Below are positions 19,572 through 28,458 of a stretch of 64,000 bases of DNA, piece after piece; position 1 is the stretch's first letter; the number at the start of each line of letters is the position of its first letter. The notes beneath the pieces were generated by a model. It had not been told where the DNA came from and made no database searches. It was given only the letters and a program-made list of their open reading frames with translations. The position numbers were made by a program, and so were the translations under genes. Origin of the DNA: an uncultured Candidatus Saccharibacteria bacterium (GTDB lineage: Bacteria > Patescibacteriota > Saccharimonadia > Saccharimonadales > Saccharimonadaceae); the NCBI GenBank assembly GCA_947304395.1, contig CAMZBA010000006.1, positions 1 through 64,000 of the forward strand. Reading direction: 5' to 3'.

Positions 19572-19602
19572 AAAAAATTAGGGCGCCCATAGTGAGGCGC
19601 CC
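19572..19602 (-). terminator. Intra-operon hairpin/terminator between vWA and PP2C genes
   Basis: Minus strand GGGCGCCTCACTATGGGCGCCCTAATTTTTT. Confidence 0.78.
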
Positions 19603-19626
19603 TTCTGTCAAGATAGATAGTGATCG

Positions 19627-20310
19627 TCAGACATCAAAATCAAAGAAGTTGCTCTGGCTGGCGCCAGCCGCAGCACTCATCGAGGCGCTGACTGCAGACC
19701 TGCTCAGGATACCCCAGATTTTCCGGAGTTCAGACGGCGAAGCGTCAGTTTCCAGAACATTCGGCTTTAAAACACCGAGATTCTGCGCAATGCCGTGCGC
19801 GCCGGAGCCAAATGCCACAAAGGCAACAAGGACTTCGCGATCCATAAGCGCAGAGATGGCGTCAGCCGCTTCCTTCGCGGAATACCGTGACTCATTATCG
19901 TCGCCATCGCTAAAAATAACGAGTCCACCGCGCGTACGCACGCCAGAGTTGTTCAGCTGATCCATGTAGTCGGTCAGCTGCTGAGCCGCAACGATGATTG
20001 CGTCATACATTGCGGTACAGCCACCAGCCTGAAAGTCGGTGCTGAGGTCGGCGACGTTCTGGAAACCAGAACTCTTCACGTTGTCGGCAAATTCAGTAAT
20101 CGAAACCAGTATTTCATCGTCCTGCTTCGAACCCTGAATCGACTCGACGAAGTTGATCATGGCCTGCTTCATATCGCCGGTGTATTTGCGCATAGAGCCG
20201 CTGCAGTCCTGGGCAATGCCCATCAGAAACATATGGTCATTTTCGATTTCGTCGACATCAATGTTTGGCGCGACTTGAGCAGTTACATCGTAGTTCATCT
20301 CTTCTGTCAT
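19627..20310 (-). CDS. von Willebrand factor A (TerY-like) domain protein
   Basis: MIDAS motif AQDCSGSM, GGCTAMYDAI, LVIFSDGDDNESR. Confidence 0.85.
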   Translation of the reverse strand: MTEEMNYDVTAQVAPNIDVDEIENDHMFLMGIAQDCSGSMRKYTGDMKQAMINFVESIQGSKQDDEILVSITEFADNVKSSGFQNVADLSTDFQAGGCTAMYDAIIVAAQQLTDYMDQLNNSGVRTRGGLVIFSDGDDNESRYSAKEAADAISALMDREVLVAFVAFGSGAHGIAQNLGVLKPNVLETDASPSELRKIWGILSRSAVSASMSAAAGASQSNFFDFDV

Positions 20311-20323
20311 TTTTTACACCTCC

Positions 20324-21301
20324 TTAAAGTCTCAGACTCGTGCTCGTAACGATGTTGGCACCCTGACGCTTGAAATCGTCAAAGGCATCCTTCATCTGCT
20401 GTTCAAAGCCCGCAACGGGGCTGGTGCAGTCTTCCAGCACGTAGATGCGCTGGATGACTTCGGGATGTCCCTTGAAGCGCTTCAGGATCTGTCTCGTGCT
20501 TTCACACAGGCAATGGCTGCCCGCTTCGCCGCCGATGATGACCTTCTCCCACTTCATATCCTCCAGATCGCCCGTGGACGGATCGAAGCTCGCGATGGCG
20601 TCGAGGATAACCTTGGTCACAATCCCGTTGGGGTTGTATTCAGGCTCCAGAATGCCATACATCTCGCTGTAACGATCTGTACCCTTGAAAGCGAAAATAG
20701 GATCGACATTTCTTACCGCAGAATGGAATGCGACCATCTGCATGAGCTGTGTTTCCAGATTCCAGCCGGGTGTGCCAGCAATGCAATGATCCGGCCAGAT
20801 GAACACTCCGCCTTTGCCCGCCTTTTCAAGCGACTTGACGCAGTCCATCGCCTTCTTGGGGTTACCGCCCACGAACCTGTATTTGCCAGACGAAATATCC
20901 GCCGAGGTAATCAGGGTGTAGGGGGCAACGGGCGCTCCGGTTTTGTCGCGCCACATCATGCGATGGAAAATCTGGTTCGGGTAGTGGGTGTCAACGGACA
21001 GCATGATGCGAGTGATTTTCTCGATGTTATCGTAGATAAAACGAGTCCACCTCTCGATATCACCCTTTGCTCCGGGAACGCTGAGAGAGCCGTACGGCTC
21101 ACCATCCGGAACCGCGGAAGCGTCGGGGATAACGAAATCGTTCTGCCAGTCGATGCCGATGAGTAAGATGCGCTGGGCGTCGGTGTTGGCCGAGCGGATT
21201 TTCTCCCGCAGGGCCATGCTGATGACTTCAGACGGATGCCTGAATTTGCCGGTGGCGATATCGCCAACATGGACGATATCTTCGTACTTGGTGTTTAGCA
21301 T
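20324..21301 (-). CDS. Cysteine hydrolase, nicotinamidase/isochorismatase-like
   Basis: LLIGIDWQNDFV, GGVFIWPDHCIAGTPGWNL, IIGGEAGSHCLCESTRQIL. Confidence 0.82.
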   Translation of the reverse strand: MLNTKYEDIVHVGDIATGKFRHPSEVISMALREKIRSANTDAQRILLIGIDWQNDFVIPDASAVPDGEPYGSLSVPGAKGDIERWTRFIYDNIEKITRIMLSVDTHYPNQIFHRMMWRDKTGAPVAPYTLITSADISSGKYRFVGGNPKKAMDCVKSLEKAGKGGVFIWPDHCIAGTPGWNLETQLMQMVAFHSAVRNVDPIFAFKGTDRYSEMYGILEPEYNPNGIVTKVILDAIASFDPSTGDLEDMKWEKVIIGGEAGSHCLCESTRQILKRFKGHPEVIQRIYVLEDCTSPVAGFEQQMKDAFDDFKRQGANIVTSTSLRL

Positions 21302-21432
21302 ACGCTAATCCTCCTTTTCCTAAGATGAAAATGAATTCATTTCGCCTTAGAAAAACGATGTTCTTCATAATCTACCCTGTTAAAATGCCAGAGCCCATAA
21401 AAAACATCGTCCTCCAAGACTCTACTCAAGCT

Positions 21433-21460
21433 ATTATATACCAAATAGCATAATTGTCAA
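21433..21460 (-). promoter_or_regulatory. Promoter TTGACA-N16-TATAAT before the four-gene operon
   Basis: Minus-strand TTGACAATTATGCTATTTGGTATATAAT. Confidence 0.8.
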
Positions 21461-21569
21461 TACTCATTTACGAGAAACCCCCAGAAGACTCCGAGGGTTT
21501 GATTTTAGTTTCATTATCTAAAAAACTGCTCCGATTTTCATCAGAGCAGCCTTTATTATACATTTGAAA

Positions 21570-21645
21570 TGGAGCCGCGACCGGGATTTGAACCCGGGAC
21601 CTCATCCTTACCATGGATGCGCTCTACCGACTGAGCTATCGCGGC
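21570..21645 (-). tRNA. tRNA-Thr (anticodon GGT), CCA encoded
   Basis: Reverse complement GCCGCGATAGCTCAGTCGGTAGAGCGCATCCATGGTAAGGATG..GGTTCAAATCC..TCGCGGCTCCA. Confidence 0.93.
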
Positions 21646-21694
21646 ACTAGTTATATTTTACCACAGATAAGCAGCAGCTTCAAGCGCAGGGATA

Positions 21695-22060
21695 TTATTG
21701 GTCAAAGTGATTCTCGAAATCGTCCATTATCCTATCGCGAGTCTTATTGAACTCCTGACGCGAGTCTTCGAAGTCTTTGTTTATCTTGATTGCAAAAAAT
21801 ATAGAAAAACCAATTATTACGAGCGTAGCAATTGCAACGACTACAACAATAACCTTTCTAAACTTCAGCGATTGATCAACGCTGTCAAGCAATTTTAGTT
21901 GAATATCTTTTGCTTTTAATCTGACTTCTGGATCTACGAAATCTTTATCGTATTCCACAGCATAAGCGCGGCGGCAGTTTGGGCATTTAACATTCGCCTC
22001 GCCAACGTCGAATTCTAAGTTAGCATGGCAATTTGGGCATTTTTTCTCTATAATCTTCAT
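21695..22060 (-). CDS. Membrane protein with N-terminal zinc ribbon
   Basis: KCPNCHANLEFDVGEANVKCPNCRRAY then TM segment. Confidence 0.65.
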   Translation of the reverse strand: MKIIEKKCPNCHANLEFDVGEANVKCPNCRRAYAVEYDKDFVDPEVRLKAKDIQLKLLDSVDQSLKFRKVIVVVVAIATLVIIGFSIFFAIKINKDFEDSRQEFNKTRDRIMDDFENHFDQ

Positions 22061-22305
22061 TCTTTAACAATTCCTTCCCTAGAATCCATAACGGAACGAT
22101 TCAGCTCTTCTTGCTGTTTAACCTTTTCGTCGTAGCTAGTAGTACTGTCGGTCCAAATCTCATCTGGTTTTTCCTGTTTTGTTATTTTAGCTTGTAGGTA
22201 TGTGCCACCAAAACAGATAAATGTGGCTATAATCAGCAGAAAGCAAAAGAATATCATCTTTTTGCTCGCCTGTTTTTCCCAAAACGCTTCTCTTCTTTTA
22301 GCCAT
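22057..22305 (-). CDS. Small hypothetical membrane protein
   Basis: ORF with one TM; overlaps neighbours. Confidence 0.5.
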   Translation of the reverse strand: MAKRREAFWEKQASKKMIFFCFLLIIATFICFGGTYLQAKITKQEKPDEIWTDSTTSYDEKVKQQEELNRSVMDSREGIVKE

Positions 22306-23534
22306 TACTTAATCTCCGTTCCGCCCCATTCTACCACGGTGAAACCTTGACGGCTAGCCGGCGATAGTTGCTGTGGCTTTGTTTCGATTTTAGTGTCGAG
22401 ATTTTGATATTCCATCACGATGCGAATCATTGTATCTGGCTTCGGGGTGACGATTAACCCCATATTTTTCTCTATTTCAGCCGCGGTCTGAAAGCGAATG
22501 AAAGTGTATGGTTTCTCTTCGAGAATACCCGCCCAATAGGTTATAAACTCCTCGCGTTCTTTGAAATTCAGGCCCAAAACCGCAAGTTTTTCGTCCAAGA
22601 ATGACTCTACTTTTTCTCGAGACACCACAAACCCCTCTTTGAGACTGTCCGAACTATACTTCTTAGTGTTCTTCGACTCATAATATAATGCGTAATATTT
22701 TTTACCATCTAGATCCGTGAGCGTGCCGTTCGGCTGTGCTGTTACAGTCCATCCTTTTTGGTAATCTGGGTAGTCTGTGGTTAAGCGCTCAGGGTTACTT
22801 AGCATAACATTAACCTTCGTAGTCTTCGTTGGATATAAATACACTATCGGTTTTTTAACCGGTATGTCAGCCGGGTTATCGTGCTCGCTCGCATCCCAAC
22901 TGATCGTAACTGTCTTCGGCTGAATGTTCTGAATCTGGATAAGAGCCACACTACCTCTAACACTGGAGTTTCCCCTAAGTGTCGAGTACGACCCGTCAAT
23001 ATGAATATTGTAAGATTCGTCGCGTGTTACTTTTTCGATATCCATCATATTAAAACCGGTAGCCTCCTTTGCGACCGCGATAATAGAGCCAGTCTTAAAG
23101 AAATCGGAACCAACGGAATAGACAAATGGAGCACCATCATCGGCCTTGACTGAATTAATGGCATCCACAAAATCGTCTAGCTCCGACGAGCTGCGAATTA
23201 TTGCATACTCCTCGTCTTTAACTCCGTTTAGCGCCAAGAAAGAGTTCGTAGCCTCCTCGGAATCGCTCGATGGCGCATTATAATCAATGGAAACGCTATC
23301 GTAATCAACTTCGATTGACTCCATTATCGGTCCGACGACGGTCCGTCCATCTTGTTCGTCGGTATTATTGGTACATTTATTTGATACCTGAATACCTATA
23401 AGCACTAGACCAAGTACGAATACGGCGCCAAAAACTACTACTAAAATTGTCGTCATTGCTATCTTGGAATCGACATAATTCTTCGATACGGCTTTCTCGT
23501 TGTTCTGGCTCGACTCGCCACCCTTTTCTTCCAT
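22305..23534 (-). CDS. Hypothetical membrane-anchored exported protein
   Basis: N-terminal TM, KKPIVYLYPTKTTKVNVMLSNPERLTTDYPDYQKGW. Confidence 0.6.
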   Translation of the reverse strand: MEEKGGESSQNNEKAVSKNYVDSKIAMTTILVVVFGAVFVLGLVLIGIQVSNKCTNNTDEQDGRTVVGPIMESIEVDYDSVSIDYNAPSSDSEEATNSFLALNGVKDEEYAIIRSSSELDDFVDAINSVKADDGAPFVYSVGSDFFKTGSIIAVAKEATGFNMMDIEKVTRDESYNIHIDGSYSTLRGNSSVRGSVALIQIQNIQPKTVTISWDASEHDNPADIPVKKPIVYLYPTKTTKVNVMLSNPERLTTDYPDYQKGWTVTAQPNGTLTDLDGKKYYALYYESKNTKKYSSDSLKEGFVVSREKVESFLDEKLAVLGLNFKEREEFITYWAGILEEKPYTFIRFQTAAEIEKNMGLIVTPKPDTMIRIVMEYQNLDTKIETKPQQLSPASRQGFTVVEWGGTEIK

Positions 23535-23554
23535 GTTGCGTTTTTGCCCTTTCC

Positions 23555-24097
23555 TTAGATTTTCATTATTTCTGCTTCTTTTTCAGAGAACAACTTGTCG
23601 ATTTCGGTATTAAAGTCTTTGATAATATCATCGACTTCTTTTTCGGCGCGCTTCTTGGCATCCTCGGCTAATTCGGCAGCCTTGATATCCTTGCGCGCAT
23701 CATCGCGTGCTTTACGAAGGGCAATTTTCGCCTCCTCGACCTTTGCGCTCGTAGTCTTCACGATTTCCTTACGGCGCTCTTCTGTAAGCGGAGGAATCGG
23801 CACGCGAATTACGCGACCATCATCAGACGGGTTGAGACCGAGTGATTGGTCGGCGCGAATAGCAGCGGAAATCTTGCCAATGTTTGATGCGTCATATGGG
23901 GTGATTAAGAGCATAGTTGCGCCCTGGACGGTCACGTTGGCAATTTGATTGAGTGGCGACATTTGGCCGTATACCTCTGCTCTGACATTAGCAAGCATAT
24001 CAGGATGCGCACGGCCAGTGCGTACTTTTTTTAATTCTTCTTTAAAATGTTCGACCACGGTGGTCATCTTGGTTTTTACGCTGTTAGTATTGAACAT
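23555..24097 (-). CDS. frr: Ribosome recycling factor
   Basis: VRTGRAHPDMLANVRAEVYG, RVIRVPIPPLTEERRKEIVK. Confidence 0.96.
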   Translation of the reverse strand: MFNTNSVKTKMTTVVEHFKEELKKVRTGRAHPDMLANVRAEVYGQMSPLNQIANVTVQGATMLLITPYDASNIGKISAAIRADQSLGLNPSDDGRVIRVPIPPLTEERRKEIVKTTSAKVEEAKIALRKARDDARKDIKAAELAEDAKKRAEKEVDDIIKDFNTEIDKLFSEKEAEIMKI

Positions 24098-24954
24098 AGT
24101 TTTTCAAACTCCTTCTCGTCTTTAAACTTTAGTACAATATCGCCGGAACCACGCGCATTCGTGCGAACCTTTACGCCAACCCCTAGCTTTTTGCTAAGTG
24201 CAGCAGCACGAGACTCACTCTCGGCGCTCACTGGTCGTTCCTCGGCTTTCTGGGCCGCTTTAGCACGCGCTTTTACTTCCACCATATATTGCTCGACTTT
24301 ACGAGCGCTCCAGCTTTCGTTGATGATTTTCGGCAAAACTGCCTTGATTTGCTCTGGCGTAGCGGTAATTAATGGACGCATTTGCCCTTCGGATAGTTTG
24401 TGTTCGACCATCGCATGTTTTGCCTCTTCTGGCAGACTTAGTAAGCGCATAGTGTTAATGACGGCAGACTCGCTCTTACCGACGCGCTTAGCGACCTCCT
24501 CGGAACTCATATTGAATTGGTTTTTGAGTTTCGCATAGGCGGTTGCCGTCTCGATGGCATTTAGATCTTCGCGCTGAACATTTTCGATAAGTGACAACTC
24601 CAGCCGGTTCTGCGCATCTAATGATCGCACAATTGCGGGAATCTTTTCTATTTCGGCAATTTTAGATGCGCGCCAACGACGTTCCCCGGCAACGATCTTA
24701 TATTTGTTGCCATCTTTCGTTACAACAATAGGCTGCAATACGCCGTGTTCTTTAATTGAGTTAGCTAATGCCTGTAGTTGCTCAGGTTTAAAATCGCGTC
24801 GTGGCTGGTCTGGGTCTGGCTCAATGTCGGACACCTTTATTTCGCGCAATTTGCTATCTTTTGCATCTTCGTCTGCCGTCGGATCAAAAGTAGAATCGAT
24901 ACTCTCCGTCGGAATTAATGCTTCAAAGCCCCTCCCTAATCCGCGTGCGCTCAT
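24076..24954 (-). CDS. parB: ParB/Spo0J-family partition protein
   Basis: IEPDPDQPRRDF, IVAGERRWRASK, LIENVQREDLN. Confidence 0.95.
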   Translation of the reverse strand: MSARGLGRGFEALIPTESIDSTFDPTADEDAKDSKLREIKVSDIEPDPDQPRRDFKPEQLQALANSIKEHGVLQPIVVTKDGNKYKIVAGERRWRASKIAEIEKIPAIVRSLDAQNRLELSLIENVQREDLNAIETATAYAKLKNQFNMSSEEVAKRVGKSESAVINTMRLLSLPEEAKHAMVEHKLSEGQMRPLITATPEQIKAVLPKIINESWSARKVEQYMVEVKARAKAAQKAEERPVSAESESRAAALSKKLGVGVKVRTNARGSGDIVLKFKDEKEFEKLCSILTA

Positions 24955-25724
24955 TTTTCAATCCTTTCCAACACTTCATCGGCTAACGATTTGTATGCTT
25001 TTGCGCCTTTACTAAAGCGGTCATACTGGCCAATAGCAACACCATGACTTGGCGCCTCGGCCAGGCGAACGTTGCGCGGGATTGTAGTCTCAAATACCTT
25101 GTCTTTAAAATATCGCTTCAGCTCTGCTAGCGTTTGTGAGCTAAGGACCGTGCGACGATCATACATCGTAGCAAGAACACCAAGTAGTTTGAGTTTTGGA
25201 TTCATTGCTTTTTTGACTAGATTCATACTCTCAAGTAGCTGCGCTACGCCTTCTAGCGCGTAGAATTCTGTCTGGACTGGAAGCAAAAGATAGTCTGCAG
25301 CAATCATGCCATTAACCGTTAGTAACGATAAGCTCGGCGGACTGTCGATAATAATATAGTCGTAATCATCTTTGACTGAATCAGTAGCCTTCTTTAGAAT
25401 GCGGAATTTGTCTTCCATATCAGCCATTTGAACTTCGACATTCGCGAGCTCGGGCATGGTTGGCGCAACAAATAGCTTCTTAATTTTTTGGTTAGCCTGG
25501 CAAATTACATTCTTAAGCTCAGCCTCGCCAAGCATGACATCGCACATAGTTTCTTTGAGGTTGCGTTTATCTATGCCGAGGCCAGAGGTGGCATTTCCCT
25601 GAGGATCAAAATCTATTAATAATACTGTTCTATTTTTCTTTGCAAGATAAAAAGCCAAGTTGATAGACGTAGTAGTCTTACCAACACCTCCTTTTTGATT
25701 GGTAACCGTAATCACCTTTGCCAT
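24951..25724 (-). CDS. parA: ParA/Soj-family ATPase
   Basis: TNQKGGVGKTTTSINLA, LLIDFDPQGNATSGLG. Confidence 0.96.
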   Translation of the reverse strand: MAKVITVTNQKGGVGKTTTSINLAFYLAKKNRTVLLIDFDPQGNATSGLGIDKRNLKETMCDVMLGEAELKNVICQANQKIKKLFVAPTMPELANVEVQMADMEDKFRILKKATDSVKDDYDYIIIDSPPSLSLLTVNGMIAADYLLLPVQTEFYALEGVAQLLESMNLVKKAMNPKLKLLGVLATMYDRRTVLSSQTLAELKRYFKDKVFETTIPRNVRLAEAPSHGVAIGQYDRFSKGAKAYKSLADEVLERIEK

Positions 25725-25765
25725 ATGTCTATTTTATAATAAACTCCACTTTTATTAAAGAGGTA

Positions 25766-26713
25766 CTACCAAATATAAGACTCTATTATCTCTGGTAATG
25801 GAATCTCTAATAAGATAAGACCGCCCTCTTCGGCGCGCTCACCGATATAATGGATTAAATCAACTTCTTCCTCAAAATAATGAACTTTTGGGTTTTCAGG
25901 ATCGGTGCCCGTAGTGTCCCCTAAGACGCAAATATCTGTTAAAAGTTCCGTATTTATAGTTTTAATCTTATCCACATCATCAATGATGACGGTTTTTGCC
26001 GGAGACTCTAATGCAAACATCGTCGCACAGCCAAGCTTCACGTCGTCCGCAGCTACGTAGGCCGAATCGTCAATTACGATAGTTCCGCCGATACCCTTTG
26101 CTGGCGACATGCGACCATGTAGCGGCACAATAGAGTCGGTGCCAGCGATTAATTTTTCTTTCGGTATCTGGAATTGCTTGCCAACTGCGCAAGCCATAAT
26201 GATTGGACGGATATTATGCTCGCCAAGTATTTTGATTTTAACGTGAAGCCGATCGCGCTCTTCGTCGATGAAATCGCCTTCATAACCTTCTAGCGAGAAG
26301 CTACTGTTTTCAAAGTAAAAGTCGGCCGGGAGCTCATCGCCGTAAGTGTATATGTTGGGGTTCTTTAGGTATTTTGCGAATTCTTGCGGAACGTCATTAA
26401 AGTTCACAAACACGCGCCTGGCGATATTCGCAATCGAGAAGAAGCGTTGCGCCTCTTCGTCTGTCCGACAACTAGTAACTACAACGATGTCTGGCTCTAT
26501 TTCTGGGAAATCTGCTGACGATTTGTAGTCAAGGATAACGATATCGGCATCGACACTTTTGTTTACACCCATAGTTACGACGAATTGCTGGCCAAGTATC
26601 ATACCGAGGGCACGAATTGCAGACTTGCGACCATATGACCCCGCTACTACAATAGTTTTGATTTGTGGATTTTTCTTTAGATATCTTTCAATACGAGCTT
26701 TCGGTCCAAACAT
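25766..26713 (-). CDS. Compact Mur-ligase-like protein with altered P-loop
   Basis: IVVAGSYGRKSAIRALG; ILGEHNIRPIIMACAVG; LHGRMSPAKGIGGTIVIDDSAY. Confidence 0.65.
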   Translation of the reverse strand: MFGPKARIERYLKKNPQIKTIVVAGSYGRKSAIRALGMILGQQFVVTMGVNKSVDADIVILDYKSSADFPEIEPDIVVVTSCRTDEEAQRFFSIANIARRVFVNFNDVPQEFAKYLKNPNIYTYGDELPADFYFENSSFSLEGYEGDFIDEERDRLHVKIKILGEHNIRPIIMACAVGKQFQIPKEKLIAGTDSIVPLHGRMSPAKGIGGTIVIDDSAYVAADDVKLGCATMFALESPAKTVIIDDVDKIKTINTELLTDICVLGDTTGTDPENPKVHYFEEEVDLIHYIGERAEEGGLILLEIPLPEIIESYIW

Positions 26714-26715
26714 GG

Positions 26716-27348
26716 CTATTTCTTTGCCTCCTTACCGGAAGCGCTAAGTGCCTTCTTGCGCTTAGCCGAGCGCTCAGCGTGTAGCTCTTTCATTTCATCC
26801 TTTGAATGAATGCCAAAGAACAAGTCGGTAAGACCATTAATTAAAAGATAAGTTCCAAATAGCATAATATGAGCCACGTCACTGATGTTCCCCGCATTAA
26901 AGATAACAAAACCTAAAACACAGCCAAGCATGCCGTTTACTACCCACATGAAGCGATCGGTAAGATTGTCAAAGCTCTGAAAGCCCATCACCACCGTAAT
27001 AATTGACGCGGCTAGCACATATGCAGCAAGCATTGACAGACGAAGCGGCAGAAGTTCTGCGAGCGTAGCGTTAGGGTTCACGGTATAAAGAAGTGCAACA
27101 GAGATGGCCATCTCGACGATACCCAAACCAAGCGGAAAGCCCCAGTTGCGCTGACGGCTAGAGCGATGTGCGACATTGATAACTTCAATAATCGCTAATG
27201 CAAGCATTGTCCAGCCGACAACTTGAATTAAGAAGTTGACGTCTTGACGATGCGTAAACATCATGTAAAACCCCGCAAATAGCGAAACAATGCCTTTTAG
27301 GACAAAAACACCCCAATGGCTTTCAATATATTTTCGTTTTGTATTCAC
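26716..27348 (-). CDS. HdeD/DUF308-like multi-TM protein
   Basis: Six TM-like segments, HWGVFVLKGIVSLFAGFYMMF. Confidence 0.65.
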   Translation of the reverse strand: MNTKRKYIESHWGVFVLKGIVSLFAGFYMMFTHRQDVNFLIQVVGWTMLALAIIEVINVAHRSSRQRNWGFPLGLGIVEMAISVALLYTVNPNATLAELLPLRLSMLAAYVLAASIITVVMGFQSFDNLTDRFMWVVNGMLGCVLGFVIFNAGNISDVAHIMLFGTYLLINGLTDLFFGIHSKDEMKELHAERSAKRKKALSASGKEAKK

Positions 27349-27416
27349 TTCAAAAAGCTCCTATTTCTTTAATTTAAGTATATTTAAAACAAGAGCGTTT
27401 TGCAAGTTGGAACAAT

Positions 27417-28439
27417 TTAGACGTGACGAACTTTGGCGCGTATTTTTTCGATTAAATAATTAATGCGATATTTACCAGATTGAATAATAAGATCGTGTGC
27501 ATGTAAGTATTGAAGCTCATATACGCCAAAGCTTCGCTTGAACTGGCTGACACCATAGAAACGATGTTTTGTATCGTTCAAGCCGGTAATCCCCCAAAGA
27601 TTATAGCGCTCAATACCGCGCTCGCGCGCATCTTTCATCGCCATTTCGTGAAGCAGTAGCACGCCTTTGTGCTTGAGTCCCAACGACGTAGATGCCGCAT
27701 AATGATACGAAGCCTCATTGCCGTAGAAAATAATATAAATTTGCGCAAGAATCTCGCCTTCGTAACGTGCGGTGTATAATTTTACCTCGTCATACTTAGC
27801 AAAAGCTTCGAATTGTTTTTGCAAGAAGTCTTCAGAGAAAGCCACGAATTTATGGCGGTCTGCCGTCTCCATCTGAGTTTTATAAAATTCAGGAATACAG
27901 GAAGGATCCGTGCTGACCTCGGTCGTAATACCCTCGTCTTTGTGCGCCTTGCGGAAGTTGCGGCGCAGACTCTGCGAGAAGCCCGCAAATACTTCGTCTT
28001 CCGATTTGCTAATATCCACAACGCCAGCATATTCCACGGATAGATACATCGGAGCTGGTTTTAGGCCGAGCTTTTCGAATAACTTGCGGTTATCTTCACC
28101 TTCAGTAATCTGCGGACGCACGCGTACGAATACGCAGTTGTTAGCCTCGCCCTGCTCCCTAATATCTTTAAATATCTCTTTGACTAGCTTTTTATTGCTC
28201 CAATCGAGAATCGGGCCACCAGCAATTGCCATATAGGTGCCACGCTTAGCGGTTTCTACTTGTCCGACATAGGCGGCCTGGATTTTGTTTTTATCGTCAA
28301 CGGCTATGCGGCGAACGACCGTTTTGCCGCGCGATTCGTGAAACTCGCCCCATGCCCAGCTTTGCAAAAAGTTAGCCTCATCATGGCTCGTCACAAACTT
28401 GTCCCATTTTTTCTGATCAGTAGCGTCAATAATCTTCAT
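27417..28439 (-). CDS. FemAB-like peptidoglycan interpeptide ligase
   Basis: FLQSWAWGEFHESRG, SLRRNFRKAHKDEG, YHYAASTSLGLKHKGVLLLHEMAMKDARERGIERYNLWG. Confidence 0.85.
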   Translation of the reverse strand: MKIIDATDQKKWDKFVTSHDEANFLQSWAWGEFHESRGKTVVRRIAVDDKNKIQAAYVGQVETAKRGTYMAIAGGPILDWSNKKLVKEIFKDIREQGEANNCVFVRVRPQITEGEDNRKLFEKLGLKPAPMYLSVEYAGVVDISKSEDEVFAGFSQSLRRNFRKAHKDEGITTEVSTDPSCIPEFYKTQMETADRHKFVAFSEDFLQKQFEAFAKYDEVKLYTARYEGEILAQIYIIFYGNEASYHYAASTSLGLKHKGVLLLHEMAMKDARERGIERYNLWGITGLNDTKHRFYGVSQFKRSFGVYELQYLHAHDLIIQSGKYRINYLIEKIRAKVRHV

Positions 28440-28458
28440 GCTACTTATTTTAGCACAG

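Noticed and set aside
20465-21166. Plus-strand 233-aa ORF opposite the nicotinamidase-like gene
   Set aside because: Shadow frame of a GC-rich gene with clear motifs on the minus strand.
21476-21555. Two hairpins between the kinase operon promoter and tRNA-Thr as a novel ncRNA
   Set aside because: Both look like ordinary terminators (AAACCC..GGGTTT and GCTGCTCTGATG..CGGAGCAG); no conserved structure beyond that.
24076-25724. parS site near parAB
   Set aside because: No clear TGTTTCACGTGAAACA-like palindrome seen near the genes.
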